From Spirochaeta cellobiosiphila DSM 17781 (GTDB lineage Bacteria > Spirochaetota > Spirochaetia > DSM-17781): a stretch of DNA of 64,000 bases. Below the pieces are notes generated by a model. The model was given only the letters and a program-made list of their open reading frames with translations. It had not been told where the DNA came from and did not search any database. Position numbers and translations under genes: made by a program. Each line of letters opens with the position of its first letter. The first letter of the stretch is position 1. Positions 1 through 8,246 of this stretch are shown here, piece after piece. The DNA lies in the NCBI RefSeq assembly GCF_000426705.1, contig NZ_AUFW01000007.1, positions 62,001-126,000 of the forward strand, in the 5' to 3' direction.

Positions 1-172
1 TAAGTAGAGTCCCCTCTTGGGCTGACTCGTATTCCATACTGGCTTTATCAGTCTCAACCTCACACAGAACATCTCCTGTACTGATGGTATCGCCCTCTTT
101 AGCACTCCAGTTAAGTATGGTTCCTTCCTCCATAGTGGGAGAAAGGGCTATCATTAATACATTTTCTGCCAT
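1..172 (-). CDS. pdhC: Pyruvate dehydrogenase E2 (dihydrolipoamide acetyltransferase), N-terminal part
   Basis: Only the first 57 codons lie in the window; the gene runs off the left edge. The visible part is a lipoyl domain: an N-terminal stretch with the P-T-M-E-E-G turn, then the ETDKAS motif with the lipoyl lysine at residue 43. In the complex this swinging arm carries acetyl groups from E1 to the E2 catalytic core. The ATG at 170-172 lies 3 nt after the pdhB stop, so translation is probably coupled. Subunit identity follows from the adjacent E1 genes. A 2-oxoacid dehydrogenase E2 for another substrate cannot be excluded from the lipoyl domain alone. Confidence 0.9.
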   Translation of the reverse strand, partial: MAENVLMIALSPTMEEGTILNWSAKEGDTISTGDVLCEVETDKASMEYESAQEGTLL

Positions 173-175
173 GTT

Positions 176-1159
176 CTATCCTTCTCTGTATAGGGTTTTC
201 TTCGCTGCCGCCACAATCTTGGCCACAGTGGGTTGAACCTCAAGCTCTAATGTGTGGTTATAAGGCATAGGAACATCTTCTGATGAGACAAACTCAACAG
301 GTGCATCCAGGTCATCAAAACATTTAGCAGAAATTAATCCGCTTATATGGGATCCCACACTTGCCTGGGGCCATGCTTCATCGACGACGACAACATGATT
401 GGTTTTTCTAACAGATCCAAAAATTGTTTCTTCATCTAAGGGTCTGATAGATCGTATATCTATTACTTCTGCACTAATGCCTTCTTTTGCCAACTCTTCA
501 GCGGCCTCTTCCAACATTTTCATAGGCTTTGAGAAACTCACGAGGGTAACATGCTCACCTTCTCGTCGTATAGCAGCCTTTCCAAAAGGTATTGTGTATT
601 CCTCTTCAGGAACTTCTCCTGTCCAGCCATAGTACATTTCAGCTTCTAAGAAGATAACAGGGTTATCATCTCTAATAGCGGTCTTTAACAGACCCTTGGC
701 ATCATAAGGTGTAGATGGTGCAACCACTTTGATACCAGGTATATGCATAAAATAAGAAGCAAAACTTTGACTATGCTGGCTGGATAGGAACTCAGCCGGT
801 CCATTAGGTCCACGCACTACCATGGGAACTTTTAACTGACCACCTGACATGTGTCTTAACTTAGCAGCATTGTTAATAATCTGATCAATAGCTAACAATC
901 CGAATTGGAAAGTCATCCATTCTACTACTGGGCGTAATCCTACAGAGGCGGCACCAACGGCAACACCTGTAAAACCTAATTCGGTGATTGGTGTGTCAAT
1001 GACTCTCTTATCTCCGTATTTTTCCCATAACCCTTTGGATACTTTATAAGCTCCATTATATTGAGCCACTTCTTCACCCATTAAGAGGACGTTCTCGTCA
1101 CGAGTCATTTCCTCATCCAAGGCCTGACGAAGGGCTTCTCTCATTGCTATTATTGCCAT
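176..1159 (-). CDS. pdhB: Pyruvate dehydrogenase E1 component, beta subunit
   Basis: This 327-residue protein is the usual length for E1-beta. It opens with the typical MREALRQALDEEM block and the MGEEV motif near residue 28, followed by the ITELGF segment that lines the thiamine diphosphate site, and ends with the transketolase C-terminal domain. With E1-alpha it forms the thiamine-dependent decarboxylase that feeds acetyl groups to the lipoyl E2. It sits between pdhA (14 nt upstream) and pdhC (3 nt downstream) on the minus strand. The start is ATG, with an AGGAAGAAGAG-like purine stretch just upstream. Pyruvate specificity is inferred from family resemblance and from the linked lplA. Confidence 0.93.
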   Translation of the reverse strand: MAIIAMREALRQALDEEMTRDENVLLMGEEVAQYNGAYKVSKGLWEKYGDKRVIDTPITELGFTGVAVGAASVGLRPVVEWMTFQFGLLAIDQIINNAAKLRHMSGGQLKVPMVVRGPNGPAEFLSSQHSQSFASYFMHIPGIKVVAPSTPYDAKGLLKTAIRDDNPVIFLEAEMYYGWTGEVPEEEYTIPFGKAAIRREGEHVTLVSFSKPMKMLEEAAEELAKEGISAEVIDIRSIRPLDEETIFGSVRKTNHVVVVDEAWPQASVGSHISGLISAKCFDDLDAPVEFVSSEDVPMPYNHTLELEVQPTVAKIVAAAKKTLYREG

Positions 1160-1173
1160 ACTCTTCTTCCTCC

Positions 1174-2148
1174 CTAGGCCAAAATATCTTCGTACATATC
1201 ACTTAATGGTGGTTCTGGTGATTTATCTGCAAACTCTATAGCATCCTGAACCCTTTTCTTATCTTCTTTGTCCCATTCTTTGAATTGTTCATCTGTGATC
1301 AATCCAGCATCCAGCATTCGAGCTTTTAGTCCTAAAATAGGATCCTTTTGTTTGTATGCTTCTAAGTCTTCTTTAGAACGATATTTGGCCGGATCACTCA
1401 TAGAGTGTCCTTTATATCTATATGTTTGAATCTCAATGAAAGCAGGAAGAGCTTGTTCTTTCGCTTGTTTTACTGCTTTACCTAGTTCTTCATACACAGC
1501 GATAACATCCATACCATCTACCTGCCAACTGGGAATTCCATAGCTATTACCCATTATAGAGTAATCAGTTACAGATGATACACGATCATAGGAAGTACCC
1601 ATTCCGTACTGGTTATTTTCACATATAAAAACTACGGGCAGATTCCATATTTTCGCCAGGTTAAGAGTCTCATGGAATGACCCTTGGTGAATCGCTCCAT
1701 CACCAAAAAAGACCAGAGTAGCACCTCCTGTGCCTTTATAGGCCTGCATAAGGGCGACCCCACCTGCAACGGGGATCTGGCCTCCGACGATACCATTTCC
1801 ACCTAGCATATGTTTTTCAACATCAAACATATGCATGGATCCACCTTTACCTCGGCTAACACCAGTTGATTTACCATAAAGTTCGGCCATAATAGCATTG
1901 GGATCCATTCCCACAGCTAAGGCATGTCCGTGATCTCTATATCCTGTCAGAATATAATCCGTCTTCATATCCAGAGCTTTGACTGCACCAATAGCGACGG
2001 CTTCCTGACCATTGTACAAGTGGCAGAACCCTCCGATCTTTTTAAGACCATACATTTGTCCTGCTTTTTCTTCGAATCTTCTAATAAAGTTCATTTCCCT
2101 CAAAATACTTATTAGAAAATCCTTGTCATAAGAATCTATTTTTCGCAT
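1174..2148 (-). CDS. pdhA: Pyruvate dehydrogenase E1 component, alpha subunit
   Basis: This 324-residue protein has the thiamine diphosphate motif: GDGAIHQGSFHE begins near residue 145 and closes with ENNQYGMGT, the GDG-x(n)-NN signature of E1-alpha. The segment RGKGGSMHMFD, typical of PdhA/AcoA-type alpha subunits, lies near residue 100. It binds thiamine diphosphate and decarboxylates pyruvate together with PdhB. It lies 14 nt upstream of pdhB and 14 nt downstream of the PNPOx-like gene, inside the lplA-to-pdhC operon. The related acetoin dehydrogenase E1 is the main alternative, but no acetoin genes are seen here. Confidence 0.92.
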   Translation of the reverse strand: MRKIDSYDKDFLISILREMNFIRRFEEKAGQMYGLKKIGGFCHLYNGQEAVAIGAVKALDMKTDYILTGYRDHGHALAVGMDPNAIMAELYGKSTGVSRGKGGSMHMFDVEKHMLGGNGIVGGQIPVAGGVALMQAYKGTGGATLVFFGDGAIHQGSFHETLNLAKIWNLPVVFICENNQYGMGTSYDRVSSVTDYSIMGNSYGIPSWQVDGMDVIAVYEELGKAVKQAKEQALPAFIEIQTYRYKGHSMSDPAKYRSKEDLEAYKQKDPILGLKARMLDAGLITDEQFKEWDKEDKKRVQDAIEFADKSPEPPLSDMYEDILA

Positions 2149-2162
2149 CCGCCTCTCCTAGC

Positions 2163-2600
2163 CTAAAAATCAACCTTGGCTCTCACACCACCAAGGGGTT
2201 CAAAATATTCAGCTTCCTCTATAACTGTTTCCAAAACGACCATTTCATCGGCGTTCTGGTTTAACTTCCAAAACATACCTAATCGACTACCTATTTCTGT
2301 AAGAACTTCAGCCTTATAGGAAGGATTATCTATTAGGTTTACCGTACCTTTAATGCTGACAACTTTGTCTAAGGCCTTGGTTTGTATTAACCAATGAACC
2401 TTTGGGTTAGCCTCTATCTGGGTTGCCTTCTTGAACTTTGGACTAGTAACGGCATATAAAAAACCTTCTCGATTACGTAACAGACTAGGAGTCATCCAAC
2501 GTGCTTTGGGATTTCCGTCCGCATCTACAGTTGTGAGGACACCTACATTTGAGTCATCAATAACAAAATCTAACTTGTCCAAAATTTCACTAACATTCAT
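2163..2600 (-). CDS. Pyridoxamine 5'-phosphate oxidase-like FMN-binding split-barrel protein
   Basis: This 145-residue protein has the layout of the general-stress-protein-26 branch of the PNPOx-like split barrels: VGVLTTVDADGNPKARWM at residues 19-36, a central KVHWLIQT strand and a C-terminal VRAKVDF end. Members bind flavin or related cofactors and often reduce small substrates; the substrate here is unknown. It is placed between lplA (20 nt upstream) and pdhA (14 nt downstream) on the same strand, so it is co-transcribed with the PDH operon. A role in PDH function is only suggested by position. An AGGAGG-type ribosome site precedes the ATG. Confidence 0.8.
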   Translation of the reverse strand: MNVSEILDKLDFVIDDSNVGVLTTVDADGNPKARWMTPSLLRNREGFLYAVTSPKFKKATQIEANPKVHWLIQTKALDKVVSIKGTVNLIDNPSYKAEVLTEIGSRLGMFWKLNQNADEMVVLETVIEEAEYFEPLGGVRAKVDF

Positions 2601-2619
2601 TCTTTTTCCTCCTGTTTAC

Positions 2620-3531
2620 TTAAAAACGCTCCCAAGCTAACCAGGCAGCGATCCTTTTTCTTATAGGGTTTGGAGCATTGGCCTTCACTAAGACCTGCCT
2701 TTTCCACTCCTTTCCTATGATTTCTGTCCAATCCTTTTCAGATTGATTGTCCTTTACGATGAAGCTCTTAATTATACCATGATCAATTTCAGCACTTAGA
2801 GAATCTTCTTCATTGACATAAAGATAGGAAAATGGTGGTGTTTTTTTGTATACACGATCAGGATCTGTAGCCGAACCATATTCATTAGGTTCCACTGTAA
2901 TGATATTTGTTTGCCATTGTTTTGCGAATAAATCAGCCCACTCTTCACAGAGGCTCATTGCCGTTTGACCTGAAAGTAGCTTGGATAAATTCTTTATGGG
3001 AGAAGGACAGGACTGCACTGCATGAGTTGATATACGGCCTTTAAGCCCCTTAAGGGTTTTTGACGCACGATCCAAATCAGCATTTATAAGTAAAGTCCCA
3101 TGATGTGCCTGCTTGTTTCTCTTATATGCATGAGCACTACCGGAAACTTTTTTACCATCATGGAGGAAATCACCCCTTTCAGTTCTAGTTAAATGTACAC
3201 CTTTGTCCTTGAGCAACTTGTCCACTTCTTGAAATATCCAATTAGGATCCCAGTCTTTGGGACCGAGAAAACTAAAGTTCAGATTCCCTATATCATGATA
3301 AACAGTCCCTCCACCCGAGAATCTACGAAACACAGGAATACCTTCTGCTTCACAATAGGATAGATTACATTCTCTCCAGGGATTCTGAAACTTACCCATA
3401 ACCACAGCGTCTTTGTTGATATAAAAGACAACTCTCACTGTATTCTCAGGAAGATCATCAAAAAGGCTTTCTTCCCAGTTCAGGTTAGCTCCAGGATCAT
3501 GACTAAGAGAACGATATACTTCAAAGTCCAT
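2620..3531 (-). CDS. lplA: Lipoate-protein ligase A
   Basis: This 303-residue protein carries the full LplA signature: RRFSGGGTVYHDIGNLNFSF at residues 89-108 and the catalytic lysine in KKVSGSAHAYKR. A C-terminal accessory domain is present, which fits the ATP-dependent ligase rather than the octanoyltransferase LipM. It activates free lipoate to lipoyl-AMP and attaches it to lipoyl domains such as PdhC. It is first in the leftward operon ending in pdhC, so ligase and acceptor are made together. The ATG is preceded by an excellent AGGAGGAAT ribosome site. Scavenged lipoate is implied; no lipA or lipB is seen nearby. Confidence 0.92.
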   Translation of the reverse strand: MDFEVYRSLSHDPGANLNWEESLFDDLPENTVRVVFYINKDAVVMGKFQNPWRECNLSYCEAEGIPVFRRFSGGGTVYHDIGNLNFSFLGPKDWDPNWIFQEVDKLLKDKGVHLTRTERGDFLHDGKKVSGSAHAYKRNKQAHHGTLLINADLDRASKTLKGLKGRISTHAVQSCPSPIKNLSKLLSGQTAMSLCEEWADLFAKQWQTNIITVEPNEYGSATDPDRVYKKTPPFSYLYVNEEDSLSAEIDHGIIKSFIVKDNQSEKDWTEIIGKEWKRQVLVKANAPNPIRKRIAAWLAWERF

Positions 3532-3793
3532 ATGTTTAGCTTTATTCCTCCTGTATTTAATTTCAAGTAATTAGATCAAGTTTCGTTTCCTGATTAATTT
3601 AGTCACAATCAATTGCATCTGTCTAGTTTTTTTTAAAATTGAGATTAGTAGTAATTTTTATCGATAATACTTTACAAATTAAGACTAATTTCTTATTGTT
3701 GACACTAGAGATTAGGTATGGCTTTTTCCTTGCTTTACTTTAGAAACTCTTTTACTCTTAACCAAAGGATATTCCAAAATTTGAGGTGAAATT

Positions 3794-4723
3794 GTGATCC
3801 AATATCAGAAACAACCTATGATGATGAAAGTGGTCTACAGTCTTATCCCTATCTTTCTTTATTCAATCTACTTATACGGGTGGAGAAGTTTTGCTCTTGT
3901 AGCAATGTCTGTCGTTCTGGCTGTTACAGTAGAATGGATAATGGAGAAGAATAAGAAAAAGAAGACCACGAAAGTTAGTCAAGCGGCCTTTGTGACGGCC
4001 TTACTCTTTGCTCTTTCGTTACCTCCTAAAACGCCTTTCTGGATAGCAGCGATCGGTATTCTATTCGCTTTGCTTTTCGGTAAGATGGCCTACGGTGGTT
4101 TTGGAAGAAATATTTTTAATCCAGCCATAACGGGAAGGCTTTTCATCTATATAACCTTTCCTACAATTATGACAAATGGTAGTTGGATGGCTTTTGGAAA
4201 CTTCGGACTAAATGCCGATGCTGTAACATCAGCAACTCCTTTAAACCTGCTACGGGCAGGTGAGGCAGCCCCCAATATACTGAATTTACTTTTTGGTTTA
4301 CGTACAGGATCCCTTGGTGAAGGGCCTATTTTCCTTATTATTCTAGCCGGTATCTACTTAATAGTTACAAAAACGGCAAGCTGGCGAATTATTCTCTCTA
4401 TGTTATTAACAGGGGGAATCCTTCACTCAGCATTGTATTTTACCGGAGTTACCGGAGCACCACACCCCTTATACGCCCTTATGTCAGGGAGTTATTTATT
4501 TGTAACAGTCTTTATGGCTACAGACCCTGTCAGTGGTCCTAAAAAGAACTCTAGTCAATGGGTATACGGGGCCCTTATTGGTGCTGTTACGGTGCTTGTC
4601 AGAACGTTTAGTCTGTTCCCGGAAGGAACAAGTTTTGGTGTATTAATGGGTAATACCTTTGCCTCATTAATTGATGAGCTAATGCCTAAACCTCAAAAGA
4701 AGAAAAAAGCGGAGGCAGCTTAA
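3794..4723 (+). CDS. nqrB: Na+-NQR/Rnf-type pump, NqrB/RnfD-like membrane subunit
   Basis: This 309-residue integral membrane protein has about eight or nine hydrophobic segments. The motif DAVTSATPL near residue 140 corresponds to the site where FMN is covalently attached to a threonine in NqrB and RnfD. GRNIFNPA near residue 104 is also conserved. At 309 residues it is nearer RnfD in size than the roughly 400-residue NqrB and lacks the long NqrB N-terminal extension. The GTG start is chosen because GAGGTG lies 5 nt upstream. It is the first gene of a tightly packed operon and overlaps the next gene by 1 nt (TAATG). The rnfD name is equally defensible. Confidence 0.85.
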   Translation: MIQYQKQPMMMKVVYSLIPIFLYSIYLYGWRSFALVAMSVVLAVTVEWIMEKNKKKKTTKVSQAAFVTALLFALSLPPKTPFWIAAIGILFALLFGKMAYGGFGRNIFNPAITGRLFIYITFPTIMTNGSWMAFGNFGLNADAVTSATPLNLLRAGEAAPNILNLLFGLRTGSLGEGPIFLIILAGIYLIVTKTASWRIILSMLLTGGILHSALYFTGVTGAPHPLYALMSGSYLFVTVFMATDPVSGPKKNSSQWVYGALIGAVTVLVRTFSLFPEGTSFGVLMGNTFASLIDELMPKPQKKKKAEAA

Positions 4724-5331
4724 TGAACAAGGAAGGAACAATATACACAATAATTTTTACCTTCATTACAGCTTTTTTGTTTGTTTTTCTTCTTGCCTTG
4801 GCAAACGAACAAACAAAGGACATTATTGAGATTAATCAGGAGGTTACAGAAAAAGGATCTATCCTGTCTGCTCTTGGAATCTCAACTAATGATGATAATG
4901 TTTTATCAACCTATGAGACTGAAGTAACTGAAATTGAGAATGACCCCATTCTTTACGAGGCTAAAGTTAACAATAAAGATGTGTATGCCTCGAAATTTTC
5001 GGGTCCCGGCTTGTGGGGAACCATAACAGGTGTCCTGGCAGTTGATAAATCTATGGACAGAATACAAGGTCTTGAAATCATAAGTCACAGTGAAACTCCC
5101 GGTTTAGGAGGAAGAATCTCCGAAGATTGGTTTAAGAAACAATTTATTAACCAAGAGATACCAAGTGATTTAAAATTGATTATCAATCAAGGCTCTGGTA
5201 AGGGTGATAGTAATAAAGATGATGACAGAGTCGATGCTATCACTGGTGCAACAAGAACAAGTGACTCTCTTGAAGCTTTAATAAATCAAGAGCTTATGAA
5301 ACTCAAGAAAACATTGGAGGTGCTTAAATGA
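4723..5331 (+). CDS. nqrC: Na+-NQR/Rnf-type pump, NqrC/RnfG-like FMN-binding subunit
   Basis: This 202-residue protein has one N-terminal transmembrane helix (residues 8-27) and an extracytoplasmic FMN-binding domain. Its motif DAITGATRTS near the C-terminus matches the (S/T)GAT flavinylation site, where FMN is joined to the last threonine. The GLGGRI block upstream of it is typical of the family. Electron flow through these covalent flavins drives ion transport. Its length matches RnfG (about 206) better than NqrC (about 257). It overlaps nqrB by 1 nt and nqrD by 4 nt. A flavin transferase (ApbE) should exist elsewhere; none is in the window. Confidence 0.87.
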   Translation: MNKEGTIYTIIFTFITAFLFVFLLALANEQTKDIIEINQEVTEKGSILSALGISTNDDNVLSTYETEVTEIENDPILYEAKVNNKDVYASKFSGPGLWGTITGVLAVDKSMDRIQGLEIISHSETPGLGGRISEDWFKKQFINQEIPSDLKLIINQGSGKGDSNKDDDRVDAITGATRTSDSLEALINQELMKLKKTLEVLK

Positions 5332-5939
5332 GTTCTAGCCCTTCTCAATTATTAAAAGATAACTTGTGGTACAACAATCCCATATTTGTACAAATATTAG
5401 GGATATGTTCAACACTGGCTGTAACAAACAACCTATCCAATACGATGGTAATGACAGTAAGTTTAGTATTCGTTACTGCCTTCACGAATTTGACTGTATC
5501 ACTCATTAAGAACTTGATTCCAAGAAAGGTACGTATGATAGTGCAAACATTGATCATAGCCTTCTTTGTTATCATTGTTGATATACTTTTACGAGCGTAT
5601 CTACCAGCTATAAGTAAATCCTTAGGACCTTATGTTGGGCTTATCATTACAAACTGTATCATTATGGGTCGGGCAGAAGCCTTTGCCCAAGCCAATCCCC
5701 CTCTCATATCATTTTGGGATGGTATAACAAGTGGTTTAGGATACATGGTAGTCCTTCTAGTTATTGCGTTCTTTAGGGAGCTACTTGGTTTTGGGACATT
5801 ATTTAATATTCCTGTTTTACCTTCCAGCTTCACTCCTTGGACAATCATGGTAATGGCTCCTAGTGCTTTCTTCTTATTGGGAAGCTTTATTTGGATAGCT
5901 AAGACGATCATGCTGAAACAAGAAGGAGGTAAGAAATGA
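5328..5939 (+). CDS. nqrD: Na+-NQR/Rnf-type pump, NqrD/RnfE-like membrane subunit
   Basis: This 203-residue protein has about six membrane helices. Two cysteines sit in mirrored half-helix motifs, LGICSTLAVTNNL near residue 26 and ITNCIIMGRAEAFA near residue 105; in the known complexes these pairs bind an intramembrane iron-sulfur centre together with NqrE. Its first ATG overlaps the nqrC stop (ATGA), and its own stop overlaps the nqrE start in the same way, so stoichiometric translation is likely. NqrD and RnfE are homologous and cannot be told apart by eye; the name follows the NqrF found in this operon. Confidence 0.88.
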   Translation: MSSSPSQLLKDNLWYNNPIFVQILGICSTLAVTNNLSNTMVMTVSLVFVTAFTNLTVSLIKNLIPRKVRMIVQTLIIAFFVIIVDILLRAYLPAISKSLGPYVGLIITNCIIMGRAEAFAQANPPLISFWDGITSGLGYMVVLLVIAFFRELLGFGTLFNIPVLPSSFTPWTIMVMAPSAFFLLGSFIWIAKTIMLKQEGGKK

Positions 5940-6529
5940 GTCCAGATATAAATCCTTTAGTCTTATTATTTGCTTCTATATTCACTAGTAATATTCTACT
6001 AGCTAACTTCTTGGGAATGTGTTCCTTTATATCCATCAGTAAGGATATAAAGTCAGCCAATGGACTAGGAATGGCCGTAACTGTTGTACTAACCATAACA
6101 GCAGCAATTAACTGGGCCGTTCTTAGGTTTATCCTTCTTCCCTTAGATTTACTGTACCTAAGATACATTGTTTTTATCATAGTCATCGCAGCAACAGTAC
6201 AAATGCTCGAAATGGTCATTGATAGATTAAGTCCAGCCTTGTATATGAACTTAGGTATATTTCTACCCCTCATTACAGTAAACTGTGCCATATTGGGTGT
6301 CGCTCTATTCATAGAGATACGAAGTTATAGCTTTGTTCAATCCGTCGTCTACGGTCTTGGTTCTGGATTAGGTTGGTGGTTAGCCATTATGGCACTAGCG
6401 GCCATTCAGAAAAAATTAGAAAAGGCCCCTGTACCAACAGGATTGAAAGGACCGGGAATTACCTTAATAACTATTGGATTCATGGCTATGGCTTTTATGG
6501 GCTTTAGCGGAATGCTAAGTGTACAGTAG
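5936..6529 (+). CDS. nqrE: Na+-NQR/Rnf-type pump, NqrE/RnfA-like membrane subunit
   Basis: This 197-residue protein has six predicted membrane helices, and its length matches NqrE (198). The hallmark cysteines lie in NFLGMCSFISIS near residue 27 and ITVNCAILGVALF near residue 113, the counterparts of those in NqrD. It is the inverted-topology partner of NqrD in the ion-translocating core. It starts at an ATGA overlap with nqrD. Fourteen nucleotides with a GGAGATGCTAAGAAA ribosome site separate it from nqrF. Confidence 0.9.
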   Translation: MSPDINPLVLLFASIFTSNILLANFLGMCSFISISKDIKSANGLGMAVTVVLTITAAINWAVLRFILLPLDLLYLRYIVFIIVIAATVQMLEMVIDRLSPALYMNLGIFLPLITVNCAILGVALFIEIRSYSFVQSVVYGLGSGLGWWLAIMALAAIQKKLEKAPVPTGLKGPGITLITIGFMAMAFMGFSGMLSVQ

Positions 6530-6543
6530 GAGATGCTAAGAAA

Positions 6544-7662
6544 ATGAATGTAACTTTTTTTATTGCCCCCGCTGTTATAGGTGTCATCTCTGCTATTCTG
6601 GCAGCAATGATTTCCATTACAGATAAAATTGTTAATAATTATGGTGATGTAACCATTATTATTAATTCCGGGAAAAAAGAACTGAAAGTAAAAGGGGGAA
6701 GTCCTCTTCTTCATACTCTCTCCAGTGAGGGAATTTTTGTTCCCTCCGCTTGTGGAGGTCGGGGAAGTTGTGGAGCTTGTAAATGTCAGATAACCTCTGA
6801 TGTAGGCCCAATACTTCCAACAGAAGCACCATACCTTACTAAAGATGAGATGGATGATAATGTTAGATTATCTTGTCAGGTAAAAGTGAAACAGGATCTT
6901 AGTATTCACATCCCAGAAGAATTATTTAGTGTTAAACAATACAAGGCAACAGTGGAAACCATAAAAGACCTGACTCATGATATAAAAGAAGTCTATGTTA
7001 GATTGGATAATCCTAATGAGGTTGATTTCAAAGCAGGCCAATATGCCCAATTTGTCGTTCCTCCTTATGACAAGGTTAAAGAATCTACTCAAAGAGCCTA
7101 TTCTCTCTCTTCTCGCCCTTCAGACAAAAACCATATGGAATTCTTGATTAGACTGGTTCCAGGGGGAATCGTAACCACCTATGTACATGAACATTTAAAG
7201 GAAGGCCAGAAAATTGACTTGGTAGGTCCTTTTGGAGATTTCTATGTACAAGATACCAATGCAACCATGATTTGTGTTGCAGGGGGGTCTGGAATGGCAC
7301 CTTTTAAATCTATCCTTTATGATTTATTAGAGAAAGGTATTACCGATCGGGAGATATGGTACTTCTTTGGTGCTCGTACTGTGAAAGATATATACTATCT
7401 TGAAGAATTGAAGGAACTTGAGAAAAAACTTACCAATTTCCATTTTGTTGCTGCTTTGAGTGAACCTCAAGAAGGTGATGGATGGGAAGGGGAAACAGGC
7501 CTCATTACTGACGTTCTTGATAAGTATCTAAAGACTAAGGTCTCTGATAATACTAAAGAGGGCTATTTATGTGGTAGTCCAGGTATGATTAATGCTTGTA
7601 ATGCTGTTATGTCAGCTAATGGAATAGAGAAAGAAAAAATCTATTATGACAGTTTTGCTTAA
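6544..7662 (+). CDS. nqrF: Na+-NQR-type NADH dehydrogenase subunit F (2Fe-2S / FAD)
   Basis: This 372-residue protein contains an N-terminal membrane helix (residues 4-24) and a ferredoxin-like domain with CGGRGSCGACKC at about residues 69-80 plus a fourth cysteine in RLSCQV. A ferredoxin-reductase module follows: the RAYSLSSRP FAD motif near residue 184, a GGSGMAPFKS nucleotide motif near residue 250 and LCGSPGM near the C-terminus. It takes electrons from NADH and passes them through FAD and 2Fe-2S to the membrane subunits. This subunit is specific to Nqr; Rnf complexes use RnfB and RnfC instead. No nqrA, rnfB or rnfC is present. Confidence 0.93.
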   Translation: MNVTFFIAPAVIGVISAILAAMISITDKIVNNYGDVTIIINSGKKELKVKGGSPLLHTLSSEGIFVPSACGGRGSCGACKCQITSDVGPILPTEAPYLTKDEMDDNVRLSCQVKVKQDLSIHIPEELFSVKQYKATVETIKDLTHDIKEVYVRLDNPNEVDFKAGQYAQFVVPPYDKVKESTQRAYSLSSRPSDKNHMEFLIRLVPGGIVTTYVHEHLKEGQKIDLVGPFGDFYVQDTNATMICVAGGSGMAPFKSILYDLLEKGITDREIWYFFGARTVKDIYYLEELKELEKKLTNFHFVAALSEPQEGDGWEGETGLITDVLDKYLKTKVSDNTKEGYLCGSPGMINACNAVMSANGIEKEKIYYDSFA

Positions 7663-7673
7663 GGGGGATGATA

Positions 7674-8129
7674 ATGAAGTTAACTCCAGAAGAAAGAAAA
7701 GCATGGGAAAACATGAAACCAGGAGCTATCACAAGTCAGGGTTTTCTAGGAGATCAAGAAAACATATCACTTCATGATCTTATAGAAGCAGATGAAGAGT
7801 TGATGCAAGCTCATAACCTTGATTTTGATGAGGTGGGAGAAAAGTTACTATACCTACTGGAAGAAGGCAAGAAAGGCCTGGGCGAGCCTATAACTGTCGA
7901 AAAGAAATGGATTGTTCGTACTGATGATACAAGAGGTTTTTTACCTTGTCCTTTTGAGGATGGTATTTACCATAAAACAAACCTTGAACTATCTAATATA
8001 GATGAATCTATTAAACTGATATGTTCAGAGTTATCCATTCACCTATTAACTAAACACCATTTTCTACAAGGGAAAGGGTCTCCTTTCCGTTTGGAACCAA
8101 AAACATTAAAATCACTTCTTGAGTTGTAA
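7674..8129 (+). CDS. Conserved-looking protein of unknown function, last gene of the nqr operon
   Basis: The product (151 residues) is soluble and acidic, with no signal peptide or membrane helix, and I do not recognise a domain. It begins with a charged helix (LTPEERKAWENM). In the middle is a short segment with a single cysteine, FLPCPFEDG. Two in-frame ATGs exist at 7668 and 7674; the second is chosen because the AAGGGGG ribosome site directly abuts the first, leaving no spacer. It begins 11 nt after the nqrF stop and precedes a strong terminator. It is therefore co-expressed with the pump and could be an assembly or regulatory factor, which is inference only. Confidence 0.7.
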   Translation: MKLTPEERKAWENMKPGAITSQGFLGDQENISLHDLIEADEELMQAHNLDFDEVGEKLLYLLEEGKKGLGEPITVEKKWIVRTDDTRGFLPCPFEDGIYHKTNLELSNIDESIKLICSELSIHLLTKHHFLQGKGSPFRLEPKTLKSLLEL

Positions 8130-8150
8130 TAGAACCTGAAATATTGTTTA

Positions 8151-8179
8151 GCTGGACTTAAAGTCCAGCTTTTTTTTTA
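8151..8179 (+). terminator. Rho-independent terminator of the nqr operon
   Basis: A perfect 9-bp stem (AGCTGGACT / AGTCCAGCT) with a TAA loop is followed by a run of nine T. It lies 22 nt after the last gene of the operon and 68 nt before the GGDEF/EAL gene, so the latter must have its own promoter. Confidence 0.9.
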
Positions 8180-8246
8180 TCCTGATTTGCATTTAAACCT
8201 CGAGGGAATTATTCTTTGAAACACAAGGAATTGGGGTACAAATATA

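Noticed and set aside
3532-3793. Riboswitch or leader in the 262-nt gap between lplA and nqrB
   Set aside because: The gap is AT-rich with a lone TTGACA and two GAGATTAG words, but no stable hairpin or known riboswitch core.
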